The notes beneath the pieces were generated by a model. That model saw only the letters and a list, made by a program, of their open reading frames with translations, was not told the DNA's origin and did not search any database. Source: DATARN01 sp963851105 (GTDB lineage: Bacteria > Actinomycetota > Acidimicrobiia > Acidimicrobiales > Palsa-688). Taken from it: DNA of 64,000 bases. Position numbers and translations under genes: made by a program. Below are positions 17,161-27,700 of the stretch, in pieces (the first letter of the stretch is position 1; the number at the start of each line of letters is the position of its first letter). Location of the stretch: contig CAWKNP010000012.1 of NCBI GenBank assembly GCA_963851105.1, positions 1 through 64,000 on the forward strand. Direction: 5' to 3'.

Positions 17161-17216
17161 CAGCACTGATAATGCTGAGGTCGATGGTTCGAGTCCATCT
17201 AGCCCCACTGCCTGGA
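17161..17216 (+). repeat. attR: copy of the tRNA-Ile 3' half
   Basis: Identical over 56 bases to 7494-7549. It lacks the 5' half of the tRNA, so it is not a functional gene. The sequence to its right up to about 17272 resembles the sequence right of tRNA-Ile at 7550-7605. It is followed by the chromosomal two-component system. Confidence 0.93.
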
Positions 17217-17291
17217 CCGGTAAAAGCGCTGGTCAGGGCGGGTGCGGGGCGTAACCGGGAGTTACCGGTAGTCGGTTCGTTGGTCTTGCTT

Positions 17292-17945
17292 CTAGGTGCC
17301 GAGTCCCTGGTCGCGGGCTCGGCGGATGGCTTCGGTGCGATCGTCGACGCCGAGTTTGGTGAAGATGTTGCTGACGTGGTTGCGGACGGTCTTGGGCCGG
17401 ATGCCAAGCCTGCGGGCGATAACGGGGTTGGGTTCGCCTCGGGCCATGAGGTCGAGGATTTCTCGTTCGCGTTCGGTCATGTGGGCAAACGCCCGTGGGG
17501 TCCCGCCGGTTTTGGTGCTGAGCAGGGCAGGTAGCCGGGCGGCCATCTGACCAGTGAAGACGGCTTCGCCTTCGAGGACGGTTTGGATTGCGTGGAGGAG
17601 TTCGGAGGGCTGGGATCCTTTGAGGATGTAACCGCGGGCACCGGCTTGGAGGGCGTCGACAAGTGAGGCGTCGTCGTCGGCCATGGTGAGCATCAAGATG
17701 GCGGGAGCGGGTTGGTGCCTCATGATCTCTCTGGTGGCGGCGACGCCGTCCATCTCGGGCAGGTAGAGGTCCATGACGATGACGTCGGGTTGCGTGTCGG
17801 CCGCGATGCTCACTGCTTGGCGTCCGTCGCCGGCCTCTCCGACGACATCGAAGCCGGGTGTGGATTGGAGCAAGGCTCGTAGACCGGATCGGACGACGGG
17901 ATGGTCGTCGACGATGAGCACCCGGACGGGATACTCAGGTGTCAT
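17292..17945 (-). CDS. NarL/FixJ-family response regulator
   Basis: 217 residues from ATG 17945, just inside the end of the kinase gene (11-base overlap). The receiver domain has RVLIVDDHPVVRSGL, the phosphoacceptor Asp in DVIVMDLYLPEMDG, Thr in LMLTMADDD and Lys in GYILKGS. The C-terminal LuxR-type helix-turn-helix is LTEREREILDLMARGEPNPVIARRLGIRPKTVRNHVSNIFTKLGV-like. A longer frame upstream to 18017 is Pro/Ala-rich and overlaps the kinase, so it was not used. It is paired with the histidine kinase 17935-20085. Confidence 0.92.
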   Translation of the reverse strand: MTPEYPVRVLIVDDHPVVRSGLRALLQSTPGFDVVGEAGDGRQAVSIAADTQPDVIVMDLYLPEMDGVAATREIMRHQPAPAILMLTMADDDASLVDALQAGARGYILKGSQPSELLHAIQTVLEGEAVFTGQMAARLPALLSTKTGGTPRAFAHMTEREREILDLMARGEPNPVIARRLGIRPKTVRNHVSNIFTKLGVDDRTEAIRRARDQGLGT

Positions 17946-20085
17946 GGCCGTCGCGGGGGAGGGTGGCGGCGACGATGGTGCCGCCCCGGGGGTCACGGGT
18001 GATAGTGCAGGTGCCACCTAGTTCGATGGCTCGTTGATGCATGGTGGCTAGACCTCCTCCGGGACGATGCCCGTCGCCGAGCCCGATGCCGTCATCGGTG
18101 ACCTCGATTCTCACGGCGTCGTCGGTGGCGTCGATTCGCACGGTGACGTGTTTGGGTTTGGCGTGGCGGGCGGCGTTAGTAACAGCCTCGGTGGCGATGC
18201 GATAGGCGGCGAGCTCCAACGGGGCCGGGAGCATGTCGAATCGACCGCTGGTGCGCACGTCGGCTTCGAACCCGGCCGCGCCAGCCAGGGCTGCGGCTTG
18301 GCGGTCGACGGCGGCACCGAGTCCGAGTTCGGCCAATGCCGGTGGGCGCAACTCCTGCACCATGCGGCGAACGTCGCCGATGGCGTCGCGTACTTGGCCG
18401 CCCAGCTCGCCGAGCAGCTGTTCGGCGGGCGGGTGGCCCCGCACCTGGTTGCGGGCTGCTTCCAAGCCGAACGACACCCCGGTGAGCAGGGGGCCGAGAC
18501 CGTCGTGTAGTTCGCTCCAGATCCGCCGGCGTTCCTGCTCGCGCACCGCGGCGAGACGATCCCGCGACTCCTCGAGCTCGACGGCGAGGCGGGCCGAGGC
18601 GATGACCGCGGCGGCGTGGCGCGCCAAGTCGAGCAAGAGGCGCTGCTCGCGCCCCCGGAGTCGTTGCCCGCGATCAGCGGACACGGCCAGGCGACCGACG
18701 GTCTGGTCTCGGTGGACTAGTTCGGCCTCGAACACCTCGCTGCCCGCTTGGCCGCGTGCCGCCACCAGGTCCGGCTGGCCCGGGCGGGGAACGCTCAAAG
18801 CCACGTACGGCAGTCGCAGGGCTTTGGCGACCCCGTCGACAACGGCGGCGACAACCTGGGCGGGGGGGATCTGGCCCTCGAGACGCAACGCCAAGCTGGC
18901 CAGCGCCTGGTAAGGCTCATCGCGCTGTCCGTACACCAGTCGATTGGCGGTCCGTTGCAGCCGGTCCCGCAATGGTGCAAGGCACACCGCCACCAGCACT
19001 GCCGCGGCGAGCGACGGTACGGCGCCCGCCAGCAGGGTTCCGGCGGCGGCCACCGTGGCGGCGTAGATTCCTGCCAGGGAGAGGATGAGCGTCCCGTAGG
19101 TGAGGGAGCGGCTTACGACCAAGTCGATGTCGTAGAGCCGAAAACGGGAGACGGCCACGGCGATGGCCAACGGCACCAGCAGCGTCCATGGGACCAAGAT
19201 GACGGTGTCGAGCCACGGGCGGTAAGGGGATACGGCCTGGACGAGGGCCGCCGCCGCCGAGACGGCGGCGCACATCCCCACCGACCACAGGACCCAGGCC
19301 AGCTGGGTCCGCTCGGTGGGGTCGCCTCGGCGCCACCGAACGACGAGGGCCCCGATGCCACCGACAACCACGATCGCCACCAGGAGCATGGCCACGGGAA
19401 ACAGCACCGCCAGCGACGCGAGGGCGTGGATGCCGATCGGGTTGGTCAGCGCATGTCCCTTCGCATCGCAATTGCAGACGCCCCTGACGGCCCATGGGAT
19501 CAGGGCGGTCACTGCGAAAAAGACCGAGGCAATGGCGGCAACGGCCATGAGCGGCCACCAACGGCGTCCCGGAAGGCGGCCGTCGGGGAACAATGCCACC
19601 ACGGCGGCCAACGCCACGAACGACTGGGTGAAGCAAATGCTGATGAGCACCCCCAACCAGGCCGCGGTCACGTCGCCGGGAGCCACCAGGTGGGGGTCAG
19701 GTTGTACGGCGCCGGTAACGAACTGAGCCAGGCCGCCGATGAGGAGGAGCCAACCGACTGGTCCCCCGCGGCGGCGGCCAGTCAAGAACATTCCTACGAT
19801 TGGGAGGGAAAGGACGCGCAGTGCCCCTAACGGGTTCGTGTGGTTCACGGGCCACGACAGCAGCGGGGGCAGCGCCAGTGCGGCCAGGACGATCGCCGCC
19901 CCGAGCGCTGGGCCCAGCCAGGCGGTCGGGCGGAGGCCCCCGCCAGCGACCGATGCTGCTGGGGCGTCCTCCACGGGACCAGTTTGTAGCGGCATCTCGG
20001 GTGATGCCACCGGCAGCTGTTGATTGACTTGGGGAGCGCGGCTGGTGCGGCGGGGCTGACTACTGAGATCAGGGTTGGACGGCAT
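17935..20085 (-). CDS. Membrane sensor histidine kinase (HisKA_3 type)
   Basis: 716 residues. After a Pro/Ser-rich N-terminus come about nine hydrophobic segments (residues 55-350), then a GAF-like region (IPPAQVVAAVVDGVAKALRLPYVAL). The dimerisation helix has the phospho-accepting His in RIWSELHDGLGPLLTG, and an HATPase domain follows (TEAVTNAARHAK, DDGIGLG, GGGLATMHQRAIELGG). The layout is that of NarL-partner kinases with a large membrane sensor. The signal is unknown. It is followed with overlap by its response regulator. Confidence 0.9.
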   Translation of the reverse strand: MPSNPDLSSQPRRTSRAPQVNQQLPVASPEMPLQTGPVEDAPAASVAGGGLRPTAWLGPALGAAIVLAALALPPLLSWPVNHTNPLGALRVLSLPIVGMFLTGRRRGGPVGWLLLIGGLAQFVTGAVQPDPHLVAPGDVTAAWLGVLISICFTQSFVALAAVVALFPDGRLPGRRWWPLMAVAAIASVFFAVTALIPWAVRGVCNCDAKGHALTNPIGIHALASLAVLFPVAMLLVAIVVVGGIGALVVRWRRGDPTERTQLAWVLWSVGMCAAVSAAAALVQAVSPYRPWLDTVILVPWTLLVPLAIAVAVSRFRLYDIDLVVSRSLTYGTLILSLAGIYAATVAAAGTLLAGAVPSLAAAVLVAVCLAPLRDRLQRTANRLVYGQRDEPYQALASLALRLEGQIPPAQVVAAVVDGVAKALRLPYVALSVPRPGQPDLVAARGQAGSEVFEAELVHRDQTVGRLAVSADRGQRLRGREQRLLLDLARHAAAVIASARLAVELEESRDRLAAVREQERRRIWSELHDGLGPLLTGVSFGLEAARNQVRGHPPAEQLLGELGGQVRDAIGDVRRMVQELRPPALAELGLGAAVDRQAAALAGAAGFEADVRTSGRFDMLPAPLELAAYRIATEAVTNAARHAKPKHVTVRIDATDDAVRIEVTDDGIGLGDGHRPGGGLATMHQRAIELGGTCTITRDPRGGTIVAATLPRDGHDT

Positions 20086-20182
20086 GTCACCCCTTCCTGT
20101 ATCTGAGCCATCCGATCGGAGCCGTCGGTGAACGCGGCTTCACCGGGCCAGTTATGTCGCGGCCCGGCGAAGCCGCGATCGG

Positions 20183-20683
20183 CTACGCGGAGAACGAAAC
20201 CGGGCCACCACCCCGGGTGACCGCGAGGAAAGCGATAGGTGCGTCGCTGCAGCCGTTTGGGGTGCGGGCACCGACGGCGAATCCACTGAAGTGGTACGAG
20301 CCGTTGCCGCTGATTCCAGCGTAGGCGCCGGTGCCGTTGCTGATTACGTAGGTGCCGGTGCCGCTGAAACGACTAACGCAGGTGACGCTATTGAACGTCC
20401 CGGAGGGACCGGGATTGTCAGTGTGGATCAGCGTCACAGTCCCGTTCGGGAAGGTGAGGGTCCCTTGACCGGTGGGGCCATTGCTCGGCTGCTCCACGTC
20501 GGTGCCGACAGCAGAGAAGGCGCCGTTGGCAATGACCGGGCCGCGACCGGCGTTGCTGGTCAAGATGATCGTGAACCGCTCGGTGCCCCCAGAGGGCTGT
20601 GCCGAGGCTTTGCCAGCCAACCCTGTCAGGGCCACCACGCCGGTGAGCAACACCGTCGCCATCGCAGTAGTGAACTTCTTCAT
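20183..20683 (-). CDS. Small secreted protein, beta-rich
   Basis: 166 residues with a clear signal peptide (MKKFTTAMATVLLTGVVALTGLAGKASA, cleavage after ASA). The mature part is Gly/Thr/Ser-rich with regularly spaced beta-like segments (TERFTIILTSN, GTLTFPNGTVTLIHT, TGTYVISNGTGAYAGISGNGSYHF). This resembles allene-oxide-cyclase-barrel-type secreted proteins of actinobacteria. Two Cys (in SVTCVSR and NGCSDAP) could form a disulfide. It lies alone upstream of the kinase operon, and its function is unknown. Confidence 0.75.
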   Translation of the reverse strand: MKKFTTAMATVLLTGVVALTGLAGKASAQPSGGTERFTIILTSNAGRGPVIANGAFSAVGTDVEQPSNGPTGQGTLTFPNGTVTLIHTDNPGPSGTFNSVTCVSRFSGTGTYVISNGTGAYAGISGNGSYHFSGFAVGARTPNGCSDAPIAFLAVTRGGGPVSFSA

Positions 20684-21024
20684 ATGTCGCTCCTGTCTCC
20701 AACGATTTGGGTGCGGTGCTTGCCGCTTGGATGATCCCGGGCGTTTCCCACCGCTTCTGTCTGGGCCTTGTGCCCTCCGTCAGAGTGAAGCCACCGGTGT
20801 CCCGTTGTCATGGGGCCAGGTCCCGGCCAGCCGGGCAATTTGTCCTAGGACTCATGGCCTGCTTACTCACGACCTCGAACCGTGAATATGGGGGGCGGCA
20901 TCTGAGCGCAGAATCGGCTTGAGCGGCGGGGCGCGACCGCGCCGCGAAAATTTGAAATTCCGGTTTCCGTTTTGGCCCATCGGGCGCCCGCTTGTAGATG
21001 ACAAGAATTATCCGGAGGTGCCCT

Positions 21025-21248
21025 ATGCCACCCAGTCCCGTTCCCGACACACCTGGCTCACGCTGGGCGAGCTGGCCGGACCGCTCCAGATCACCGAGCG
21101 CCATGTCCGCCGTCTCGTTTCTGAGAATCGCATCCCGTACCCGAAGGTCCGCGGCCGGCTCCGCTTCAACCTGGCCAGAGTCCAGGCGTGGCTCGACCGG
21201 AATAGCCACGATCCCGACCAGAGCGTCTGGCGTGGAAGACCGGCTTGA
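21025..21248 (+). pseudogene. Decayed copy of the element's excisionase gene
   Basis: About 88 percent identical by eye to 15424-15648, including the leader with ribosome-binding site GGAGGT and the palindrome at 20991-21005. One base is missing near 21046 (CCCGACACACC against CCCGAACACACC), so the frame starting at ATG 21025 is lost, while LTLGELAGPLQITERHVRRLVSENRIPYPKV continues in another frame from upstream. No integrase follows. Directly after it, 21262-21288 resembles the left end of the element (7584-7611). It is a remnant of a related element. Confidence 0.8.
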
Positions 21249-21395
21249 GGGCGTTGTGGCGAACCGGAAGTTACCGGTGGTACCCCCTACGGGCACGACC
21301 CCTGGGCCGGACCACCTCCGGTTACGGACCGCCGGCAGATAGCCGCGTTCGACGCACGGCTGGGCCCATCAATGTGCCCGCCGAGGGTCGCCGCG

Positions 21396-22337
21396 TCACA
21401 CCGGCAGCTGGGTGGGTATCGCGGGTGATTCGGCGCTCCTGCCGCGCCGAGCCCCGAATGCGTCGGCTCCGAGAACCGCCAGCGCGATCCACACCAGTGA
21501 GAAACCCGCCAGGCGGGCCGGTGGGAGCGTCTCGCCCAGGACCAACACACCGCACAACAACTGGCCGGTGGGGGTCAGGTACTGCAACAGCCCCAGCATC
21601 GACAACGGGATCCGGCGGGCCGCGGAAGCAAACAGGAGCAGCGGTACCGCGGTGACGATTCCGAGGGCGGCCAGCCCCAGATCTCGACCGATTGAGCCGT
21701 GGCCGAAGGCGGCAGTGCCTTGCACCTCGGCCAAGACGAGGGCGATGAAGGCGAAGGGGGCGAGCAACGCGGTCTCGACCGCGAGCGACGGGGCCGAGCC
21801 GATGGTCACCGCGTTCTTCTGGAATCCGTACCCGGCGAAGCTGACCGCCAGGACCAGAGCAATCCATGGCGGCCGGCCGAAGCTCACCGTCAATACCGCC
21901 ACTGATGCTGCTCCGAAACCAAGCGCGACCAGCTGCAACGATCGAAGACGCTCCTTGAGAACAAGTACGCCAAGGGCCACCGTCAGCAGCGGGTTCACGT
22001 AGTAGCCCAGTGCCGCCTCCACGACATGGCCATGATTGACCGCCCAGATGTAGAGGAGCCAGTTGCAGGCGATCAGCACGCTGGCGATAGCAAGGCGGCC
22101 CATCTGGCGGCGGTCGGCAAGCACTGGCCGTAGCCAACCGCGAGGACCTCGCCAGGCCAGGATGACGAGTACGACCAGAAACGACCACAGGATCCGGTGC
22201 AGCAGTATCTCGACGGCACCAACGGCCTGGAGGCGGTGGAATACCAGTGGGAACAATCCCCACAATGAGTAGGCCGCCACCCCGGACAGAACACCCGCCC
22301 GATCGGCTCTGACATCGGTGGTGGGCGCGGCGGTCAC
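21396..22337 (-). CDS. rarD: RarD-family EamA transporter
   Basis: 313 residues, about ten transmembrane helices, the length and pattern of RarD. The opening GVAAYSLWGLFPLVFHRL and the segment HRILWSFLVVL, together with NWLLYIWAVNHGHVVEAALGYYVNPLL, are characteristic of the family. It is a predicted inner-membrane permease of the drug/metabolite superfamily; the substrate is unknown and the chloramphenicol link of the family name is historical. It stands alone, reverse strand. Confidence 0.92.
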   Translation of the reverse strand: MTAAPTTDVRADRAGVLSGVAAYSLWGLFPLVFHRLQAVGAVEILLHRILWSFLVVLVILAWRGPRGWLRPVLADRRQMGRLAIASVLIACNWLLYIWAVNHGHVVEAALGYYVNPLLTVALGVLVLKERLRSLQLVALGFGAASVAVLTVSFGRPPWIALVLAVSFAGYGFQKNAVTIGSAPSLAVETALLAPFAFIALVLAEVQGTAAFGHGSIGRDLGLAALGIVTAVPLLLFASAARRIPLSMLGLLQYLTPTGQLLCGVLVLGETLPPARLAGFSLVWIALAVLGADAFGARRGRSAESPAIPTQLPV

Positions 22338-22510
22338 AGCGAGACGCTAGTCCCGGAGCCCTCCCTTCCTGCCCCCATTTTCCTCACACTCCAACGCAAC
22401 TCCACCCCTCGGCTCTTCACATGAAGGCGAGAACAATGGCGGGAACGGAACGACAGGAGTGAGGAGGTGCGAACGCCATTCGGTGGAGTGCAGGGGTGAG
22501 GCCCGCCCGG

Positions 22511-23401
22511 CTACCAGCGCCCCTGAGCAACCTCGGAGTTGACGACCGCGCCCACAATCACCGCCAAAGAGGTGAGAAAAAGCCACAGCAGCAGGACCAC
22601 CACCGCGCCGAGTGCGCCGTAGGTTCCGGCAGCGCGGAACTTCGAGGCATTGGTGGCATACAGCGAAAGCCCGATCGACCCCGCGACCCAAATCGTCGCG
22701 GCCACGCAGGATCCCCACGTGATCCACTGCCAGCGGGGGCCTCTGCGATCAGGGCCGTACCGGTAGAGCACGGCCAGCCCGACGATCATGAGCGCCGCCA
22801 GGGCGGGAAATCGCAGAACGCTGGCACCGAAGCGGGTCACCCCCGCCAGACCGATATGGCTGAAGAACGAGGGAAGCGCAAGGAGGATACCGAGTGAGAC
22901 GCCGAGCGCCACGATGACCCCCACGGTCAAGATGAGCGCCCGCAGGCGCAGCCTGACGTAACCCCGGGTCTCGGTCTCGCCATATGCCGCGGTGAGGGCG
23001 GTCAGGAGCCAACGCATGCCGCTCGACGCACTCCACAGCGCCACCGACAGGCCCACCGCCAAGGCCAGACCGAGGCCACCAGACGAGCTGGAGGTGACGG
23101 TCTGCAGTTGGGCGCGGACGAGTTGGCGGGCCTCGGGTGGCAGGGTCGTAGCCAAGGAGGTGATCTGGCGGTCAACCTGGGCCCGGCTGACGACCAAGCC
23201 GTACATGGAGACCGCGGCGCCCAGCGCGGGAACGAGAGCCAGCATGGCGTAGAAGGCGACGCCCCCGGCCAGCAATGGGACGTTCTCCACCCGGCTGCGG
23301 CGGATCGTCGCTCGAGCGACAGCCCGCCAACGCGGGCCGGAGGATTCGACCTGACCCGACGGCATCAGCCAAGGCCGACGGGGCGCGACTTGCACCTGCA
23401 C
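22511..23401 (-). CDS. YihY/virulence factor BrkB family membrane protein
   Basis: 296 residues with six to seven hydrophobic helices. The family signature is seen in PLLAGGVAFYAMLALVPALGAAVSMYGLV at the first helix, the central SSGMRWLLTALTAAYGETETRGYVRLRLRAL and the end ATNASKFRAAGTYGALGAVVVLLLWLFLTSLAVIVGAVVNSEV, which are typical of the YihY (formerly RNase BN) family. Function is not known. It lies divergently from the winged-helix gene at 23498, with about 100 bp between them. Confidence 0.9.
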   Translation of the reverse strand: MQVQVAPRRPWLMPSGQVESSGPRWRAVARATIRRSRVENVPLLAGGVAFYAMLALVPALGAAVSMYGLVVSRAQVDRQITSLATTLPPEARQLVRAQLQTVTSSSSGGLGLALAVGLSVALWSASSGMRWLLTALTAAYGETETRGYVRLRLRALILTVGVIVALGVSLGILLALPSFFSHIGLAGVTRFGASVLRFPALAALMIVGLAVLYRYGPDRRGPRWQWITWGSCVAATIWVAGSIGLSLYATNASKFRAAGTYGALGAVVVLLLWLFLTSLAVIVGAVVNSEVAQGRW

Positions 23402-23497
23402 CGGAACGATTCGAGGGGCGCCATCCCCGAGACGCTATGAGAACACGAAGCTGTCCTCGACGCCCGGTATGGCGCCCTGCCTCGCCATCGGCCTGTC

Positions 23498-24628
23498 GTG
23501 AGCGAGGATGGTGCCGTGGCCTTGACGTGGGACCAGGTCCTGGCGTGGCGCATGCAACGCCAGTGGCTGACGCAACCGACAACGGGCGACGCGGTAGCAG
23601 TCGTCCGCCGGCTGGCCGGTGTGCAGGCCCAGGTGGCGTCCAGCGCCGCCAACGCGATCTCCTGCCGCCAGCAGTCGCCGCCGCCCGGCGAGGTCGAACA
23701 GCTCCTGTCCGAGCGGTCCTTGCTGCGGACGTGGGCGATGCGGGGCACATTACATTTGCTGGCCCCCGACGACGCGGCGTCGTACCTTTCCCTGCTAGCG
23801 GCATCCAGGAGCTGGGAAAAGGATTCGTGGCAGCGCACGTTTCTCAGCCTCGCTGACCTGGACCGCTTGACGAGCGTCGTCCGCGAGCTGCTGGACAGAA
23901 AGGTGTTGACCCGAGCTGAACTTGTGGCCGGTGTCGTGGATCGCACCGGGGACCAAGCGCTCGGCGACCATGTGGCGTCCGGCTGGGGCGCAGTGCTCAA
24001 ACCTCTGGCGTGGCAGGGGGTGATCTGTCACGGCCCAACGTCCGGAGGGCGGATCTCTTTTACCCGGCCTGATACCTGGTTGCCCAACTGGCCGGGACTC
24101 CTCGCACCCGAAGACGCCGCCTCCGTCGCCATTCCCGCCTATTTGGGCGCCCACGGCCCGGCGAGCCCCGCCACGTTCGACCAGTGGCTTTGCCGGGGCG
24201 CCTCGAAGAAGGCGTCGTTGCGGGGTTGGTTCGACCATCTCGGCGGCCGGTTGACCTTGGTGGATGTCGAGGGAGAGAACCTTTATGCCCGCGCCGACGA
24301 TATCGACGACCTCTCTACCGCCCGGGCAGCCAGTACGGTTCGGCTCCTTCCCGCATTCGACCAGTACATTCTGGCCCCCGGTACCGGTGACACCCGCATT
24401 ATCTCCGCCTCCCGCCGATCGGCGGTGAGCCAGGCGGCCGGGTGGATATCGCCGGTGGTCGTGGCAGGCGGCCGGGTTGTCGGTACTTGCAAGGTCACCG
24501 ACCAACAGCTAGCCATCGCACTTTTCGGTGAGGAGGGCCCTGTCGATCGCAGGGCCCTCGATGACGAGATCCGGGCTTTTGTTGACCGTTCCGGTGCCGA
24601 CTACACCGTTACGGTCACGATTCTCTGA
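23498..24628 (+). CDS. Winged-helix DNA-binding protein, AlkZ-like (HTH_42)
   Basis: 376 residues from GTG 23498 (a GTG at 23516 giving ALTWDQVLAWRM is an equally good start). The family layout is visible: N-terminal LTWDQVLAWRMQRQWL, then GVQAQVASSA containing the Q-x-Q motif that is catalytic in AlkZ/YcaQ glycosylases. This is followed by LRTWAMRGTLHLLAPDDA, and a C-terminal VRLLPAFDQYILAPG. AlkZ-like proteins unhook interstrand crosslinks or alkylated bases; many actinobacterial paralogues are uncharacterised. It stands alone and faces the long reverse-strand gene 24727-28401, with a hairpin between. Confidence 0.85.
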   Translation: MSEDGAVALTWDQVLAWRMQRQWLTQPTTGDAVAVVRRLAGVQAQVASSAANAISCRQQSPPPGEVEQLLSERSLLRTWAMRGTLHLLAPDDAASYLSLLAASRSWEKDSWQRTFLSLADLDRLTSVVRELLDRKVLTRAELVAGVVDRTGDQALGDHVASGWGAVLKPLAWQGVICHGPTSGGRISFTRPDTWLPNWPGLLAPEDAASVAIPAYLGAHGPASPATFDQWLCRGASKKASLRGWFDHLGGRLTLVDVEGENLYARADDIDDLSTARAASTVRLLPAFDQYILAPGTGDTRIISASRRSAVSQAAGWISPVVVAGGRVVGTCKVTDQQLAIALFGEEGPVDRRALDDEIRAFVDRSGADYTVTVTIL

Positions 24629-24665
24629 ACACGCCTGAGGCCGGCGGCAACCCCCCGCCTGGTCC

Positions 24666-24702
24666 CCAGCAGAAGTGCACCGTAGAGGTGCAATCCTGCT
24701 GG
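24666..24702. terminator. Bidirectional hairpin between convergent genes
   Basis: CCAGCAG-aagt-GCACC-gtaga-GGTGC-aatc-CTGCTGG forms two stacked stems (7 and 5 bp) in the 98-bp gap between a forward and a reverse gene. It has no T run, so intrinsic termination is likely only in the loose sense seen in actinobacteria. Confidence 0.55.
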
Positions 24703-24726
24703 AAACGCTTCGGCAGGAAGTTGCGC

Positions 24727-27700
24727 CTAGCGGGCCCCCAGCCAGGTGGAGGCGAACGTCGTCGGCGCAGGCGCGGCGGCCGGGGCCGCCTTGGCCGCGG
24801 ACACCGCAGACCCCGTGGTGGTTGAGGCCTTACCGAGGTCGAAGACCTGGACGGTTGTGCCGTTGACGATGGGCGTCGGGTCACCGGTGACCTGGGTACC
24901 GCCCGAGAGGGCCGTCACGTCGTAGACGTTCCAGATGTGTGACAACCGGTGGTCGGCCACGATGGTGGTGAGCTCGCCGGCGGTCGTGGTTTCCCAGACC
25001 TCGGGAATGGCCTGGCCGATCCCGTACGGGGTTCCGTCGATCAGCACCACCGAGATATTTCCCACCGGCTTGGGCGCATCGGCGCCCGTTGTCTGGTCGT
25101 AGGCGTTCCACACACTCCCATTGAGGTGGTCGGCCGCATATTCCACCAGGTCGCCGTTTACTGCGCTGACCGTGTAGATGTGCGGCGTCGTTCCGATGAG
25201 AACGGGCGCGGGATTGCCGGCGATGGCGGGCGCCGCGGCGGCCGAGGCGGTCGTGTCGTAGGCGTTCCACACGACGCCGTGGGCGTGGTCGGCCACGTAT
25301 TCGACCAGATGGTTGTTGGACGCGGCCCGGGTATAGACGTGGGGAACGCCGCCGACAATGAGGCCGGAGGGGCCCCCGGCAATGGTGACGCCGCCGCCGC
25401 CGGTTGCCGTCAGGTCGTAGATGTTCCAGGCGTGGCCGGAAGCGTTGTCATTCACAATCTCGACGAGGTCGCCGTTGGCGGCAATGCCGTAGACGTGGAC
25501 GACGCCGCCGACCACGCGGGGATCGATATTGGTGACATGCGCCGATCCCGATCCGACAACGGTATTGATGTCGGTCGTGGTCCACGCACCGGCGGTGCCG
25601 TTGTTCTTGTATTGGATCAGGTCGCCGCCGGCGCCGAGGGCGAAGACGTTGAGGTTGGTGCCGTCGAATATCGCCTTGGGCGCCGAAATCACCGCCAGGG
25701 CCCCGGTGGTGGTGGCTGTCAGGTCAATCGGAGTCGACCACATCGTGGCGCCGGTCTGATTGAACTCGAACAGGTCGTGGTTTGCCCCGGTGGCGAAGAC
25801 GTGAGTCGTGTTCCCGCCATCGACCGTGGCGGCCACGGGACCGATGTAGGTGGTCCCCGACGGGTTCGGGGCGACGGTAGCGGCCGCGAAATGGCTGTCA
25901 TCGGTGAGTTGGGTGAATGCCTCGATGGTGGGTCCCGAGGCGGCGGGATTCACCCTGGTGACCGCCGCGCTGGCGGTGGCCGGTGCCGCGGCGCCGTTGA
26001 GGCCGACCAGCACCTGGCCTGAGGGCTGGAGACCGCCACCGTTGGGGCCGCTCACCCGCATGGCGCCGACGGAATCGATCCTGACCTCGCCACCGACGCC
26101 GAAGGTGGGGTCAGGGGCGCCGTTGTGGAACCGCATCACGATGGCAGGCGACGGGCCACAGGCGGCGAAATCGGCGTCGATGGCTATCACGTAGAGGTCG
26201 GCGCCCGAGAAGAGGATCTGGCCGCCGGTCGGCTTGCAGCTCTCGACCGGGCCGACCAGGAAGCCGCCGGTACCGAACGCCTGGTCAAAGGCGCCGGTGG
26301 CCAGCACGTGGCCGATGAACACCGACTGGCCACTGTTTCCGGTCACGTAGTAGCTACCGTCTTGGGCCTCGACGACGAAGGTTGGATTGTCAGCCGCGGG
26401 GAAAGCGGCGGTCGAGCCGCCCGTCCCGAAGCTCGTGTCGGGCGTCCCGGTGCTGATATAGCGCCGCAGGACCCAGGTCCGGGTGGCCGCGGTGTCGTCA
26501 GCCACCAGCGCCACGACGTCGTTGCTGTGGTTGATCGCAGCACCTGCGTCCGCCGAGGTCGCGGCCGCGTCGGGGGCGGGAGCGCTCGGGGCAGCCGCAG
26601 CCGCAGCCGGGGTCGCGGCCGTCGCTGGAGCCCGCGCCACCGTGATGGTGATGAGCGGGCTCGTGGCAGGCGAACCCACACCGTTCGAAGCGATCACCCG
26701 GAAGCTGAAGCTGTGGGCCGCTGTCGGGGTGCCCGAGAGCAACCCGGTCGTCGAGTTCAGGCTCAAACCGGTCGGCAGCTGGCCGGCGACGATGAAGGTG
26801 GGCGCCGGATTACCGCTGGCTGCGAACTGGTAGGAGTAGGCCACCCCTACCGTTGCCGTTGTCGGAGGAGAGTCGGCGGTGAAATGGGGCGCGACGGGCC
26901 CGTTCGTGACGGTGATGGTCTCCGTCGGGGTGATCGCGGGCGGAGCGATGCCGTTGTCCGCCTGAACCTGGAACTGGAACTGGCCCACGGCGGTCGGGGT
27001 GCCCGACAGGACGCCTGTTGTTCCATTGAGGGCCAGCCCGGTCGGCAGGGTCCCGGACACCACGGAGAAGGTGGGTGCCGGGAAGCCGCTGGCTTGGAAG
27101 GTGTAGCTGTAGGCAACGTTGATACTGCCGGTGTTCGGAGGCGCCTGGGCCGTGAAGACCGGCGGCGCGGTCACATTGATCGTGAGCGCTGACGTAGTTG
27201 CGTCGGGGCTGACACCGTTGGTCGCCTTGACGGTGAACGTGAAGGCCCCGCTGACGGTCGGAGTCCCGGAGAGCACTCCGGTCGTCCCGTTGAGGGTGAG
27301 TCCGGTCGGCAGGCTGCCACTGGCCACGGAGAACGTCGGCGCGGGGATCCCGCTGGCCTTGAAGGTGTAGCTGTACGCCGCGCCCTTGGGTGCCGGGGTG
27401 GTCGGGATGGCGGCGGTGAAGACAGGCGAGGTCGGGGTCGGGGCGACGTGGATGGTGATCGACGGCGAGACCGCGTTCGGCGCGGCCCCGTTGGCGGCCA
27501 CAACCGTGAAGGTGTAGTTCCCTGTCGCCGTCGGTGTGCCGGACAGCACGCCGGTTACGACGTTCAGCGTGAGTCCGGGGGGAAGGGCACCGGTGTGGAC
27601 GTAGAACCTCGGTGCCGGGCGGCCGCTCGCGGTGAAGGTGTACCCGGAGTACGCGACGGCCTTGTTGGCGGTAAGCGGCGGTGTGTCGGCGGTGAAGTGC

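Noticed and set aside
24535..24562. AGGGCCCTgtcgatcgcAGGGCCCT hairpin
   Set aside because: It lies inside the AlkZ-like coding sequence and is probably coding-driven.
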